A stretch of DNA of 64,000 nt from Incurvaria masculella (taxonomy: Eukaryota; Arthropoda; Insecta; Lepidoptera; Incurvariidae): the NCBI GenBank assembly GCA_946894095.1, contig OX335643.1:6993036-7057035 (forward strand), read 5' to 3'. This document shows, piece after piece, positions 1-10,936 of the stretch. The translations under genes were made by a program, and so were the position numbers. A model generated the notes under the pieces. That model was not told where the DNA came from and did no database searches. It saw nothing but the letters and a program-made list of their open reading frames with translations. The first letter of the stretch is position 1. Every line of letters begins with the position of its first letter.

Positions 1-100
1 AGAGAAAAGGAAATAGAAGTGTCATGTGGTCGTTACACGCTGACAGTTGTATTCAGAGAGAAATGTCAAAATTCTTTGAATACTGCTGAATACTCAACCC

Positions 101-335
101 TACCAATACGTCTGAGACCATGTTTGCGTCAGGCAACAAATATCTGTGTCTGCATGTTTTTGTTTTTCCGGTAAATATATTCTGGAATGAACGTCTTGTT
201 TTTGCTTTCTTTTGAGTCGCTTTTATTTTTCCAAACAAACAAAAACGTGACGACAGATCAGACAATTTATTGCCTGATATAAGATATTGTATTTAAATAT
301 TGAATTGGAACAATAATTTTCAGGGCATTCAGGTT
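101..335. repeat. Decayed MITE copy (family C)
   Basis: The stretch contains the phrases 'aaatatctgtgtctgcatg' and 'tttgtttttccggtaaat', and further on 'acagatcagacaatttattgcctgata'-like sequence that is roughly the inverse. The same phrases occur, better preserved, in the inverted-repeat element at 42223-42592. I read this as an old copy of the same non-autonomous element with its ends worn away. No coding capacity is seen. Confidence 0.6.
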
Positions 336-359
336 AGTTTCAGAAAATAGGATACAGCA

Positions 360-839
360 GGTCTCATAGTAGGCGCGCTAGATGGCACATCTTCTTCCTA
401 TTTTTCATCTGAAGTCTACACAAATCTGAATAAATTTCCCAAATCTCTGCAGAAATCCTAGCAATATTTGAGTTATTTCCAACAAAAACCGGTCTCAGTC
501 GATACTCAAAACCAAACCGTAATGAATTGCGGATATGGGGAAAGAGGCGAGGCGTTATGTAAATTTTGCTGGCTTCGAATATTTGCTCGATTCAAATAGC
601 TATTAAAAAGTCGCAAGTCATAATTCAAGTGAAATACAACCACCTTGAGGATAGTGTAGTCACAACAGTGAGTGCTTTTAGAAATCTCACGCTGCCTCTG
701 CAAGACACTTGCCTAGATTCTGAGTGAAGCTCCTAATGAACATACCTAAAATAAACTTTTTTATGTGATATGTATATAGGTGTAGTCGATATATGTTTGA
801 GTCAACACATCAAATCTTTGCAGTCAATGTCTGCACCGC
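360..839. other. No gene seen; short shared motif at 371
   Basis: AT-rich sequence without a supportable gene. The phrase 'gcgcgctagatggcacatc' at about 374 recurs at about 60948 and, interrupted by an inserted element, at 48045/48564, so it belongs to a dispersed repeat. Confidence 0.5.
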
Positions 840-1260
840 TTTAAGTAACACTGTGTTAGTAGGGGGCATTGATTACGGGACTTTTAGTACGCGGACTATC
901 ACCGGACTAACCATACAAAAGTGCTATTTAGTCCCGCGATAATCCCGTATTAAAGTTAGGCCGCCCACTCTGAATACGACAGTTTAAGTTATCTTCTTGT
1001 TAATGATGGCTTCTATTAGTTCTTACTACTTAAGAAGGATACAAAAAGTTCCACGGCAATTCTTCCCTTGCATGACGTAAGAGGCGACTAAGGGCCGAGT
1101 GCACAAAAGGACAAAAAATCAAAATCAACGTCAAAGTATGATCAAACACGTCACTTTGTGTGGACAGTATGGAAGGAACTCCATACGGATCACTAAAAGT
1201 GACGTGTTTGAACATTGATTAACTCGGCCGTCTCGTCGTGCAACCGGGGCTAAGGATTGT
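840..1260. repeat. Two dispersed repeat fragments with an internal inverted repeat
   Basis: 840-985 holds 'gtgttagtagggggcattga' and 'ccgcccactctgaatacg', which recur at 29507-29525, 35349-35415 and 46784-46815. 1085-1260 holds an inverted pair, 'tcaaacacgtcacttt' near 1142 and 'aaagtgacgtgtttga' near 1197, followed by 'ttaactcggccgtct'. The right part recurs at 29405-29490. These look like pieces of one or two short inverted-repeat elements. Confidence 0.55.
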
Positions 1261-2438
1261 ATCGGTCGTGGTTCGGGCTACATGTCAAACTGTTGATCCC
1301 CCGTCATTGAATAAACATTAATCGAATAATATGACGGCTTGTCTGTGTATTCCATCCAGTTCAATGTAGAGAAGGTCTTGTCCAAAAAAAGAAATTCAGG
1401 CTCAGGTCTTTGAGAATACAAATGTATTTTTACGACCCTGGCTACCATTACTCAAGAGATAACTGCAAATATTTAACCTTAGAACTGCGAGCGCGTTTAT
1501 ATCGAAGATAATATCTGGTTATGGCCATGTAATAGTCGAAAGCAATTATTTGGAACTAAGCAATCAAGGTAACACGAAAGCAAATGAACAAAGGAGAAAA
1601 ATACCTAAAACAAAAAAATGGTGCTTGTGAAATGGCTGTAATAATTGATTTGCTATAGAATAAAATGCATAAGTTGTTGGAATTTTAAATTCAATAAATC
1701 AATCTCATGTAATTATATTTTCGTAACATCGGATTATAAAGTACAAACACATTGTTGCATGTTGACTTCGATTTTGATATAAGCTTCTCAAGATTTGTAT
1801 CAAAATGTTTAATTATTTAATTATTTGTTTGATTATTTAATTTATATCATGGATATAAATTAAATAATCAAACAAATCAAAATGTACAGACGTAGCTCTC
1901 AGTTTGTTTATTTAATCATCATCATTGTCACTAAAATTAATCAAAATGATTCATCGGTTTAGGCGTGAAAACGTAACAGACGGACAGAGTTTCTTTCACA
2001 TTTATCATATAAGTATGGGTTGGTACCTGCTTTAATTTTTACTTAAGGGCACTTTGCTTTGATACTTTACGTAACTTCTTGTTATTAAAATTGACTTAAC
2101 TTAACTTAAAATTACGACGGCTTCTTACACCTTAATAATTCGTAATAGTTTACTGGTTTATTTATTTATTTATAATATTGCAACAGAATATTAAGAACAG
2201 TAATTTTTCTTGAATTGGATGATTGGCATGACTTAGAAAGATGTCATTAAAAATATACAATCAAGGTGGAAAATTTAAATTATTTCAATACTATTAAAAT
2301 ATTCGGTTTCAACAAAAACTCTTGTTATAAAACAAGATATTTTATCTTACTTTACCACCGTTACTTTACATTGCAACATGTATGTTGCAATTTAAAGTTA
2401 TATCGGCTTTGAATACCAGCCGACTCTTCTGACCGTAC
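1261..2438. other. Non-coding AT-rich stretch with one perfect hairpin
   Basis: No supportable gene. The only strong structure is a perfect hairpin at 1823-1877: two 26-bp arms around a 3-base loop (atg at 1849-1851), built of AT-rich sequence around 'gattatttaatttata'. It is probably a repeat-derived foldback or a chance AT palindrome; no function is inferred. Confidence 0.6.
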
Positions 2439-2577
2439 CTGTCTGGGTAGGAGTGGTGCGTTTCGCCCCGCAGCTAGACGACGCCGACGCCAGGCGCCGC
2501 GACGGCGGTGGCGGCGACTCCGCGTCGCGATGCCGCCGCCACCGCAGCGATGACGACATCGAGTCCCCCACACAACC
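2439..2577 (-). CDS. Candidate coding exon in a GC-rich island, gene unknown
   Basis: A sharp GC island in AT-rich DNA. On the minus strand the open frame is bounded by a cgacag acceptor above 2577 and a CAG|gtacgg donor below 2439, and its codons end almost always in G or C. The peptide contains SMSSSLRW, AESPPPPSRRL and AKRTTPTQ, low-complexity Ser/Pro/Arg typical of a disordered segment. The plus strand is also open (a cccgcag acceptor at 2472, peptide with SDDDIESPTQP), so the strand is not settled. I do not recognise the protein. It may be an isolated exon of a neighbouring gene whose other exons lie outside the window. Confidence 0.35.
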
Positions 2578-2651
2578 CTGTCGAAGGGGTGACAACCTGT
2601 CATTATATTCACGTGAAAATCTATTCCATTGGCAAACGTAGGATCAGAGCC

Positions 2652-2965
2652 TGTAGTCCCAGTTGTGGCGTTTACGGCAAACCGATCGAATGGCGTTTTC
2701 CGTAAAAACGTCAAACTCCATACAAGTTTTTACTTCTTCTAGTGACTTTACTTCTTCAAGCTGTCAAAGTCAAACTCGGACTTCCGATTTGCATGAAAAC
2801 GCGGAGTCGGCGTAAACGGTAACGTCGACGTATTTACGGCAATGTTGAGTGAGCTGTCAAATCAAACTCGGACTCGCAAATGTTAGTTCGATTAACGCCC
2901 ACTTGAAAACGCCAGTTAATCGGTTTGGCGTAAACGTCGATTTAGGTGACAACTGGGACTATAGG
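2652..2965 (+). repeat. MITE family A, copy 1
   Basis: Short inverted-repeat element beginning near 'agtcccagttgtggcgttta' and ending 'ttaggtgacaactgggact'. The ends are inverted copies of each other (TTTACGGCAAACCGATCGA against TCGATCGGTTTGCCGTAAA in better copies). The inside holds 'cttcttcaagctgtcaaag' and 'aaacgcggagtcggcgta'. Other copies lie at 5157, 12029, 12383, 14367 and 42640. There is no ORF of its own, so it must be mobilised in trans. Confidence 0.8.
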
Positions 2966-3195
2966 CTCAGAAACGCTTGCATAAGCAATTTATGTGACCA
3001 GGCGAGTTCGTTATGAGATGTAAAGCAAAAACTTTCCATTTCCTGCTTGCATCTGTTATTCCCCATACCTCATACGTAATTATGTCACATATTCTCGCGT
3101 AATTCAGTCTTAAATTATGAACCTTGCTTCCACGTTGTGTTAACCTGTGAAATGAACGTTAGCGATTACTTGCATTTCATTTGTGCTGTCAATTT
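2966..3195. other. No feature seen
   Basis: AT-rich spacer between a MITE and an unrecognised ORF. Confidence 0.4.
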
Positions 3196-3699
3196 TTAGT
3201 GAGATGTATCTTTGACCATTTTACAAATATAACGGAGTATACAGCCGAGTGGAGGGTAATATTCAATAAAAGATACTAAGGTAGTTGAAGCGTGGAGAAA
3301 TACCGTATAGAGTTGGCTGTATAATGAATGTTGACTGAGGACCGTTTTTGTAAATATGTGCGATGCATTCATTGAGTACCTAGGTATTTGTTCTGGCTCG
3401 TCTGAAGTTGCCTTGCTTAAATCTAAAAACTTGTCGAGTACGTGGAATGTAGAATACGCATAACTGAAATTCGATATGTTCGAATGGAGGCTACGGGTTC
3501 CAAACGAGGTTGTCAAAGTACTAAGTATACCAGAAATGAACAAATCGGTAATGAAATTGGCAGGTTTCTCTCTCCAATACCCGATACGGTCTGCGGTATT
3601 CCAGTTACCTATTATTCGTATCGCTGAACAGACAATTCTTTGTCCGTTTTGTAAGATCAACCTTTTTTGTTGACTTTTAAAAACCGCACGATGCTTCAT
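3196..3699 (-). CDS. Unrecognised 167-aa open frame
   Basis: A 504-nt minus-strand frame is long for chance in this AT-rich background. The predicted protein starts MKHRAVFKSQQKRL and contains IIGNWNTADRIGYWREK and a hydrophobic middle (FITDLFISGILSTL). I see no catalytic motif, zinc finger or signal peptide and recognise no family. The codons show no GC3 bias like the RhoGAP exons. It could be a fragment of an old mobile element or a chance frame. No good splice sites frame it. Confidence 0.2.
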   Translation of the reverse strand: MKHRAVFKSQQKRLILQNGQRIVCSAIRIIGNWNTADRIGYWREKPANFITDLFISGILSTLTTSFGTRSLHSNISNFSYAYSTFHVLDKFLDLSKATSDEPEQIPRYSMNASHIFTKTVLSQHSLYSQLYTVFLHASTTLVSFIEYYPPLGCILRYICKMVKDTSH

Positions 3700-3717
3700 T
3701 GGTGATGATTCGTTTTT

Positions 3718-4106
3718 GGGGTTCCGTTTCTCAAAAGGAAACAGAGGAACTCTTATAGGATCACTTCGTTGTCCTCATGTCTGTCTGTCAAGACCCTGTA
3801 AATAATTATCTTTCTGAGTTGAATAAGTGCATGGCGTTATGAATGCGAGCTATTCCATGGTTAGGAACAGATGTAAAACTGTAGGTCCCCTTCGCCCGGT
3901 TAAGGCCGCCCTGGTTAGTACCAACGCATTGGATTAAACTATGGTTGAAGCGACAATGAAACGTTGTTCGTGTTTTCCATCCAGTACAATGTAGCCATGC
4001 TCATAAAGGGAAGGGCCTGGTATGGCACCTAATTCATTCGAAAATGTGGTATTTTGGTCTAATATCATAACGGTAGTTGTGTGGTATTAGCCTTCCCTGT
4101 CAGGTT
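3718..4106 (+). repeat. SINE fragments (ggttccgt-type, then SINE-A body)
   Basis: 3718-3800 has 'ggttccgtttctcaaaagg' and 'cttataggatcacttcgttg' followed by gtctgtctgtc, typical of moth SINE-like repeats. From 3808 the sequence changes to the SINE-A body shared with 4791-5155: 'gcgagctattccatggtta', 'tgtaaaactgtaggtcccc', 'tccatccagtacaatgtag', 'ggtattagccttcc'. The tRNA-derived head is missing here. Confidence 0.7.
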
Positions 4107-4790
4107 CTATAACAAAACTTCTAATGGGGACGAAAACTACTTATCACGATAGCTGCCCTTAATATCTGTCAAAGCTGTCAGAGACCATAAAAATAAAACG
4201 AAATAGATCTGAAACTTTTATTTATTATTGAAATTACCCAATTTCCTCTATATTAGCTATTCCAAAAAAATAATCTTCCAAATTATTCTAATCAATATGT
4301 TGATTACATTATAATTAGTTTGAAGACAAAGAAAAGTAAAAAATAAGGTTTGTTTTCCTCCAAACCTTATTTTAACTATATCAAGGGGCACATCTTTCTA
4401 CTAAACACTTGTAAATAAAATGAGACAGGAATGTTTATTTTGATGCTCATGCGACATCTACAATGAACATTTTGTTTTATTCCCTATTAAATGCGATAAA
4501 AAATACGGTCATTTATTGCGCGTATTTTCACACTCACAAATAAATTCAAACCTATGGGGTTCTTTCCGTTGACTTGGAAATTTGGCAAGAAGCAAGTTAT
4601 TTGAGCGGAAATCATTCGAAAATCATTCCTTTGTAGTGATATCCCATTTAAAACACTACCGTGATTGAAGAACTATCTACATACAAATTTGTGCGGAACC
4701 CTCGTTGCGCGAGTCAGACTCGCACGTGTTCGTTACTTCTAACGTTTAGGTGTTTCGGCAGCAGTGCTGTCTAGACAAAAGTATTGTGCC
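4107..4790. other. AT-rich repeat remnants
   Basis: No gene. 'ctgtcaaagctgtcagaga' near 4167 recurs as its reverse complement near 6122, so an inverted pair about 2 kb apart brackets this part. 4693-4733 has 'tgcggaaccctcg' and 'gcgagtcagactcgcac', the promoter-end signature of SINE-B in reverse order. Confidence 0.5.
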
Positions 4791-5155
4791 AGCGGCTCGT
4801 AGCCTAGTGGCACGGGGACTGGCCTAGCGTACCAGAGGCCTGGGCTCAATACCGACATGCACCACTGTCTTTCTCTTTCCGAGTTCGATAAGTGCATTTC
4901 GTCACGAATGCGAGCTGCTCCATGGTTCGGAATCCATGTAAAACTGTAGGTCCCCTTCCCCTCCAAGGCGTAGGACTTAAGCCCGCCCGGGTTGCTACCA
5001 TCGCATTTGATGAAAAGATGGTCGAAGCGGCAATGAAAAATTGTCCGTGTTTTCCATTCAGTTCAATGTAGCCGTGCTCATAAGGGAAGTTACTGGCATA
5101 TCACCTAATTCCTTCGGGAACATAATGTTTTGGGCTAATATAGCTAATTAATCTG
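4791..5155 (+). repeat. SINE-A, near full length, tRNA-derived head
   Basis: Starts 'gcggctcgtagcctagtggc', which carries a pol III A-box (tagcctagtgg), followed by a degenerate B-box around 'gcctgggctcaatacc'. The body runs through 'ctttctctttccgagttcg', 'aaactgtaggtccccttcc' and 'ttccattcagttcaatgta' to 'ttccttcgggaacataatg'. This is the best head-containing copy in the window. The same body is attached to a 5S-rRNA head at 26788 and 27363. Confidence 0.85.
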
Positions 5156-5156
5156 T

Positions 5157-5405
5157 GGTTTTACTTCTTCAAGCTGTCAAAGTCAAACGCGGACTTCCGA
5201 TTTGTATGAAACCGCGGAGTGGACGTAAACGCCAACGTCGACGTATTTACGGTAACGTTGAGTAAGCTGTCAAATCAAACTCGGACTCGCAAATGGTAGT
5301 TCGCTTAACGCCCACTGCGCGCGCTGTTCAATATCTCCATACATTTGAAAACGCCAGTCAATCGGTTTGCCGTAAACGCCAATTTAAGTGAGAACTCAGA
5401 CTGAC
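5157..5405 (+). repeat. MITE family A, left-truncated copy
   Basis: Begins at 'ggttttacttcttcaagct' and ends with 'gccgtaaacgccaatttaa' and 'gagaactcagactgacca'. It is joined directly to the end of the SINE-A copy, so the left terminal repeat has been lost. Confidence 0.75.
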
Positions 5406-6586
5406 CACTCTGATCTATCTATTATATTTATCTCCCATACAAACATACAATCACGCAGCCTGCCCTCCTTTAACCAGAGTCGATGCGAGAGCGAAATAGC
5501 ACGATTTTTTTACCGCGCCCGCCAATCGCATCTGTAGGGGCGCTCTTAAGAAATTTCGTGGAATCGTCTCTGTATTTGTTTTCCCGACGCTACGGGGCGG
5601 GGTCAAAACACAGTAACGCAAGTAACAGTAACCCGAGGCTTTGCCCGAGGCGTGAGGTTTAGGAACGTATTGATAATGTTGTGCTGTTCATTGGCCTAGC
5701 AGCAAATGAACTGTTCAGAACTAGCCGCAGTATACGGCTTCGCATTGGACATAGCAGATTTTTTTCGACATTTCGGTTTCAGAAAAACCGGTATGGGTGG
5801 CTGTGCCGAGGGACCAAAGGTGCTAAGAAAGGGAAGGTCTGGCATGGCACTTAATTCCTTTAGAAATACGGTGTTTTTGGGTTAATGTTATGTCGGTGGG
5901 TGTGGTAATAGCCATACATGTCTACATCAAAAAATAAAAGGTCATAAAACCAAAAAAAAATTAGGTTATATTATTGTGATCTTTTCTTTACTACGACTTC
6001 ATTGGATGAACATAACTTGGAAAAATAAATTTTCGGAATAATATCAGGAAATTTAGTCATTTCAATTACAATCGATTGAGTAAATATAAAAAAAAAACAA
6101 TTTCGTTTTATATTCCAGCATCTCTGACAGCTTTGACAGATGTTTAAGATGGCCTAGACGCCACATCTCGTGATAAATAAGCAGTTTTCTTCCCAATTTC
6201 GGAATTCGCACAAGATCGGCGGGAGTGTGGGAGGGGGGTGGGGGGGCTTCGTGGCCTCATTTTAATGCATTGTCAGATTTGGGCCGTTTGGCGTTCGAGA
6301 TCGAGGCGTGAAATCGACCGCGCCAGCGCTGCAAACTTTCTAACGCAGTCGCTTGCAATATTGCGACAGCGCTGACCTGCGAAATGTTCATATTTGTTTT
6401 ATTTTGCTGCTGTGCCGGCCCGAGCTAGCGAAACGTTGCAACGATTCTGAATGGTGTATCTTCACTCAAACTTGCTACCTGAGCTGGTAGTCCAAGTCGG
6501 ACTTAAGGCTCTACTCACATTTTAGCGGGCGCTCGGGTCAATTTATGTTTGGACATCACCCGAGCGTAGCCGGAATCCTAAGCTAG
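5406..6586. other. Intergenic; SINE tail and inverted-repeat partner
   Basis: No gene seen. 5820-5925 is a SINE-A 3' part ('gggaaggtctggcatggca'). Around 6118-6165 lies 'tctctgacagctttgacag', the inverse of the copy at 4167. 6230-6440 is GC-richer with a G-run at 6231-6246. The Ty3/gypsy element is inserted at 6587. Confidence 0.5.
6583..6586. repeat. Target-site duplication CTAG, left
   Basis: CTAG directly before the 5' LTR is repeated as CTAG at 11156-11159 directly after the 3' LTR. A 4-bp duplication fits the CsRn1/Kabuki clade and shows that this is an insertion with both ends preserved. Confidence 0.85.
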
Positions 6587-6805
6587 TGTGGGGGCTGCGC
6601 GCCTCCACTACCTGCTACCAGACGGATCCTTCAACATCTGGCCACATGGCATGCGGCCAGGCAGTGAGAGTTCGTCGCCGGTCGACTCAACACGACTCCG
6701 GACAAACGCGTAAAATACATTGTACAATCATATATCAAATCGTCAACAAATCTAACAATAAATATATAATACCGTAAACTGTGTTTAGCATCATTCAAAC
6801 CCACA
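6587..6805 (+). repeat. 5' LTR
   Basis: 219 bp, starting TGTGGGGGCTGCGCGCC and ending TTCAAACCCACA. By eye it is identical to 10937-11155, offset exactly 4,350 bp. AATAAA at 6757-6762 would serve as the poly(A) signal in the 3' copy, and an AT-rich ATATATAAT element lies just after it. Confidence 0.95.
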
Positions 6806-6808
6806 AAT

Positions 6809-6826
6809 TGGTGACCCCGACGTGAT
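6809..6826 (+). promoter_or_regulatory. Primer binding site, tRNA-Trp type
   Basis: TGGTGACCCCGACGTGAT lies 3 bp after the 5' LTR. It is complementary to the conserved 3' end of eukaryotic tRNA-Trp including CCA (…ATCACGTCGGGGTCACCA). Minus-strand cDNA synthesis would start here. Confidence 0.85.
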
Positions 6827-6946
6827 CTAAAGACAATATAAAATACAAGTGTGATTTAACAATACAAACAATATTAATTACAATAAATTGTGTGGTTTGA
6901 AAAACAAAACAGTGAATCATAAAAAAAAAAAACATTTTAGTGCAAA

Positions 6947-7798
6947 ATGACGGACTCTAACTCCTTCGAGGACGCGCGTGATGTTGCGCCCGAAGTATGT
7001 CGTATAGGGGTACGCATTGCCCCGTTCAACGCATCGGATCCGGAACTATGGTTCTGGATGATCGAAGCGAGTTTCAAAACTTCCGGCATAACATCGGAAA
7101 CAACCAAATTCGGTCACGTGGTATCCATGCTTGACGCAAAATACGCTTCGGAAGTGCGCGACCTCATAAGAAACCCGCCTACGGAAAATCCATACCAAAA
7201 ACTCAAACAGCAACTCATCAAATATCTCAGCGAGTCACAAGAAAAAAAAACCCAGCGCTTACTAGAACATGAGCAATTGGGTGATCGCAAGCCGTCGCAG
7301 TTTTTACGACATCTGCGCGGTCTCGCAGGTACCGCCGTGCCGGAGACAATGATCCGGACTTTATGGTTGGGCCGCTTGCCGCACAATATGCAAGCGATCC
7401 TTGCAACTCAACAGAATGTCCCGTTGGATCAAGTTGCCGAGCTTGCTGACGTTATTGCGGACTCGGTTATGACACGCCCGTCCATTACCTCCGTCGCTGA
7501 GTCTACCTGCATACCACCCCAAAATGATCTGGCGTCTGTCATGAATAAAATGATGATATGTTTTAATGACACATTGATGGCCGTGCGACATGAAATATCG
7601 GAGCTAAGAGAAGAACGCTCTCGTCAACGCGAACGTTCAAACTCACGTACGCGCTCGCATTCAAGAACACGTTCCAATTCCGCCTCACGCTCACTGTCGT
7701 CGGGTCAGTGCTGGTACCACTGGAGATTTGGCAGCAATGCTAGAAAATGCGTACAACCTTGCAATCAGATCTCGGAAAACTTTGCGGGCAGTCGTTGA
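6947..7798 (+). CDS. gag: Gag polyprotein with CHCC zinc finger
   Basis: Structural protein of the retrotransposon, 283 aa, starting at the ATG after the primer site. The N-terminal half is the capsid-like region ([18 protein letters not shown] and [20 protein letters not shown] are typical of insect Ty3/gypsy Gags). Residues about 225-253 are a Ser/Arg-rich, nucleic-acid-binding stretch. The finger is C255-x2-H258-x9-C268-x3-C272, the CHCC form of the CsRn1 clade rather than the retroviral CCHC. It overlaps pol by 52 bp, with pol in the -1 frame. Confidence 0.93.
   Translation: MTDSNSFEDARDVAPEVCRIGVRIAPFNASDPELWFWMIEASFKTSGITSETTKFGHVVSMLDAKYASEVRDLIRNPPTENPYQKLKQQLIKYLSESQEKKTQRLLEHEQLGDRKPSQFLRHLRGLAGTAVPETMIRTLWLGRLPHNMQAILATQQNVPLDQVAELADVIADSVMTRPSITSVAESTCIPPQNDLASVMNKMMICFNDTLMAVRHEISELREERSRQRERSNSRTRSHSRTRSNSASRSLSSGQCWYHWRFGSNARKCVQPCNQISENFAGSR
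7744..7798 (+). promoter_or_regulatory. gag/pol -1 frameshift window
   Basis: The gag stop (7796-7798) and the pol-frame stop (7741-7743) limit the shift to this interval. It contains A-runs (GAAAATGC at 7743-7750 and GGAAAACTTTG near 7777) where slippage could occur. No single canonical X-XXY-YYZ site stands out, so the exact site is not assigned. Confidence 0.6.
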
Positions 7799-10700
7799 TG
7801 GCGACCCACGACCTCAGCCCGGACAAAGTTCGCCGTATTTTTGTTACCGATAAGACTTCGAAGACACAATTTCTGATCGACACAGGAGCCGACCTATGTG
7901 TATTTCCTCGACACAAAATACGAGGACCGCGAGAAAAGTCCGCCTACGAACTTTCCGCGGCGAACAGCACGTCTATCGCCACATACGGCACCGTCGTACT
8001 TAACTTGGATCTGGGACTTCGACGAGACTTCGCTTGGAGATTTGTGGTAGCCGATGTTTCCAAACCCATCATCGGCATCGATTTCCTGGCCCATTACAAC
8101 CTTCTCGTGGATCCACGCCGTCGATGCCTGTTAGATGGAACCACTAGTCTGACTGCTCAAGGTCAAGCAGTAATGGGTGCAGTTTCTAGTGTAAAGACTA
8201 TCTCCGGATCATCACATTTCCACGAGCTACTCTCGACATACTCAGAGATAACACGGCCAGACGGAGCTCCCGAGCATATCAAACATTCAACAAAACATTT
8301 CATTGAAACGACACCCGGTCCCCCGGTGTCCCTCAAGCCGCGCCGTCTGGCTCCTGATAAATTGAAAGCGGCACAAAAGGAATTCAATGCCATGATACGC
8401 CTGGGGATCGCACGGCCTTCCAAAAGTTGCTGGGCCTCCCCATTGCATATGGTACCTAAATCAGGCGACGAATGGAGGCCTTGTGGCGACTACCGAGGGT
8501 TGAACGCGAGAACGAAGCCTGATTCATATCCTGTACGTCACATACAAGACTTTTCACACGCACTACAAGGAAAAACTATATTTTCTACAGTCGATCTAGT
8601 CCGTGCATTTAACCAGATACCCATCGCCGAGCAAGACATTCCAAAAACGGCAATAACAACACCATTTGGCCTTTTCGAATTCACCTTTATGACCTTCGGA
8701 CTGCGTAATGCCGCGCAAACGTTCCAGCGTTTCATCGACGAAGTACTGCAAGGCTTGGACTTCTGCTACGCCTACATCGACGACATTTTAATAGCTTCAA
8801 CGTCCCCAGAAGAACATCTCAAACACCTGGACATACTTTTTCAACGTCTCAAGGAGTACGGAGTTGTCATAAATCCGTCAAAATGCAACTTCGGAAGAGC
8901 AGAAGTCAAATTCCTTGGATACTTGGTATCAGAAAATGGTACACGACCACTTCCTGATAAAGTCGAAGCAATCCAAACGTACCCAATACCAACTAATATT
9001 AAAAAATTACGTCAGTTCCTGGGTATGTTAAATTTCTACCGGAGGTTCATACCAAAAGCAGCAGAACTGCAAGGCCCGCTGAATGATCTCCTCAAAGGTA
9101 ATTTAAAGGGTCAGGCCCCAATCAATTGGACCACTGAAACCAGGGGAGTATTCGAGGCCTGCAAAGAAAGTCTCGTACAAGCCGCGCTGCTAAGCCACCC
9201 AAAAATTGACGCTCCCCTGGCTATATTCTGCGATGCGTCTGATTATTCAATTGGCGCAGCTTTACACCAACTTGTCGAGGAGCAGTGGCAGCCCTTGGCG
9301 TTTTTCTCGAAGAAACTTTCACCTGCAGAGACCAAATATGGAGCCTATGATAGGGAACTACTTGCCATATATCTCTCGATTAAGTATTTTCGCCATATGG
9401 TTGAAGGACGTGCGTTCACTGTATTCACCGATCAGAAGCCTCTTATCCATGCCTTTAAGCAGAAACCGGATAAATGTTCTCCACGGCAGTTCCGACACCT
9501 GGATTTTATCGGCCAATTTACCACCGATATAAGGCACATATCTGGGAAGGACAATGTGGTAGCCGACGCCTTATCACGGATAGAAGAACTGTCCCAAACC
9601 ATCAACTTTGAAGAGCTGGCGTTATCTCAGCACTCAAATAAAGAGCTGAAGACATATCTACGGGAAGGATCTGCTTTGCAACTTAAACAAGTGCTGATAC
9701 CTGGTACCACCGTAGCTGTCTTTTGCGACGTCTCCACGCCAACAGCAAGACCATTTTTGACTCCATCTTTTCGAAGAACAGCATTTAACACAATTCATCA
9801 GCTGTCACACCCTGGCATCAAGTCTTCAGTGAAGCTCGTCACTCAACGTTATGTCTGGCCATCTGTCAAGTCGGACTGTAGACAGTGGGCTCGCAGCTGC
9901 ATCGAATGCCAGAAAGCGAAAATATCCAGACACGTATCGTCTCCTCGGGGTGTGTTCACATCACCTTCAGCCAGATTTGAGCATGTCCATATCGACATAA
10001 TTGTCATGCCGTACTCCGAGGGCTACCGATACTGTCTGACCTGCGTCGACCGATTCACGCGTTGGCCTGAAGCTATCCCAATCGAAAACCAAGAAGCACC
10101 GACTGTTGCACGTGCGTTCTACGATAACTGGATCGCACGTTATGGCACGCCTCTGCGCATTACAACAGACCAAGGCACACAATTTATGTCCCACCTGTTC
10201 AAGCAGCTCAGCAGCTTGACAGGTTCGACCCAAATAAGGACCACAGCATACCACCCAGCTGCAAACGGAATGGTTGAGCGTTTCCATAGACAATTAAAAG
10301 CCGCTATTAAGTGTCACAACAACAATCGCTGGACCGAAGTTCTTCCGACGGTTCTACTTGGAATTCGTTCAGCCTGGAAAGAAGACTTACAAGCTACCTC
10401 AGCAGAACTTCTGTATGGTGAAACAATTCGTTTGCCCGGCGAATTTCTCTCTCCTCGCTCTACATATCAAGAAGCAGGGGAGCCAGCAGAGTTCATAAAA
10501 CACCTGAGAGAAAACATGGGAGAATTACGTCCAGTGGTTGCATCTCAACATGGCCAAAAGAAGACCTTCGTATTCAAAGATCTTGCCACGACTGGGCATG
10601 TCTTCGTTAGATGCGATGGACAACAAGGACCACTGCAGCATCCTTATAATGGACCTTTCTCCGTCATCAGCAGGAACGAGAAGACTTTTGTCATTAGAGT

Positions 10701-10908
10701 CCGCAACCGAGATGTTACCATTTCAATCGACCGCCTGAAGCCAGCCTTCATAATGCCTGAAGAGCACACCACGGAGGCTCCAGTCAGGTCCACCAGTCCG
10801 GAGGGAAGTGATCACCAGAAAACCAACAAAACAATTGCAGAACCTCCAGCAACGAGAGCCGGCCGTCGGGTTCGGTTTCCAGATCGTCTGCAAGCTGGTT
10901 ACTCGTGA
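7747..10908 (+). CDS. pol: Pol polyprotein: protease, RT, RNase H, integrase
   Basis: Open frame of 1,053 codons, numbered from the ATG at 7747. Protease has the active-site D45-T-G-A. Reverse transcriptase has Y343-I-D-D. RNase H begins with the CDASD motif (D496) and includes [10 protein letters not shown]. Integrase has an HHCC finger at about 683-723 and catalytic D750, D808 and E844 (35 residues between the last two). The GPF/Y module is near the C-terminus (NGPFSV). No chromodomain is seen. The frame is opened by a TAG at 7741-7743, so translation must enter by a -1 shift within 7744-7798. All key residues are present, so the copy may be functional. Confidence 0.96.
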   Translation: MRTTLQSDLGKLCGQSLMATHDLSPDKVRRIFVTDKTSKTQFLIDTGADLCVFPRHKIRGPREKSAYELSAANSTSIATYGTVVLNLDLGLRRDFAWRFVVADVSKPIIGIDFLAHYNLLVDPRRRCLLDGTTSLTAQGQAVMGAVSSVKTISGSSHFHELLSTYSEITRPDGAPEHIKHSTKHFIETTPGPPVSLKPRRLAPDKLKAAQKEFNAMIRLGIARPSKSCWASPLHMVPKSGDEWRPCGDYRGLNARTKPDSYPVRHIQDFSHALQGKTIFSTVDLVRAFNQIPIAEQDIPKTAITTPFGLFEFTFMTFGLRNAAQTFQRFIDEVLQGLDFCYAYIDDILIASTSPEEHLKHLDILFQRLKEYGVVINPSKCNFGRAEVKFLGYLVSENGTRPLPDKVEAIQTYPIPTNIKKLRQFLGMLNFYRRFIPKAAELQGPLNDLLKGNLKGQAPINWTTETRGVFEACKESLVQAALLSHPKIDAPLAIFCDASDYSIGAALHQLVEEQWQPLAFFSKKLSPAETKYGAYDRELLAIYLSIKYFRHMVEGRAFTVFTDQKPLIHAFKQKPDKCSPRQFRHLDFIGQFTTDIRHISGKDNVVADALSRIEELSQTINFEELALSQHSNKELKTYLREGSALQLKQVLIPGTTVAVFCDVSTPTARPFLTPSFRRTAFNTIHQLSHPGIKSSVKLVTQRYVWPSVKSDCRQWARSCIECQKAKISRHVSSPRGVFTSPSARFEHVHIDIIVMPYSEGYRYCLTCVDRFTRWPEAIPIENQEAPTVARAFYDNWIARYGTPLRITTDQGTQFMSHLFKQLSSLTGSTQIRTTAYHPAANGMVERFHRQLKAAIKCHNNNRWTEVLPTVLLGIRSAWKEDLQATSAELLYGETIRLPGEFLSPRSTYQEAGEPAEFIKHLRENMGELRPVVASQHGQKKTFVFKDLATTGHVFVRCDGQQGPLQHPYNGPFSVISRNEKTFVIRVRNRDVTISIDRLKPAFIMPEEHTTEAPVRSTSPEGSDHQKTNKTIAEPPATRAGRRVRFPDRLQAGYS

Positions 10909-10926
10909 TCTAGCTCGATCACTGGC

Positions 10927-10936
10927 AGGGGGGTAC
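10927..10936 (+). promoter_or_regulatory. Polypurine tract
   Basis: AGGGGGGTAC directly precedes the 3' LTR. A purine run at this position is the expected plus-strand primer of an LTR element. Confidence 0.7.

Noticed and set aside
2361..2714. 117-aa minus-strand frame covering the GC island, rich in Arg and Gly
   Set aside because: It reads the island in its least protein-like frame and runs into MITE sequence. I keep only the shorter splice-bounded candidate.
4793..4870. Possible tRNA gene from the A- and B-box
   Set aside because: No cloverleaf closes and the same sequence recurs at the head of several SINE-A copies.
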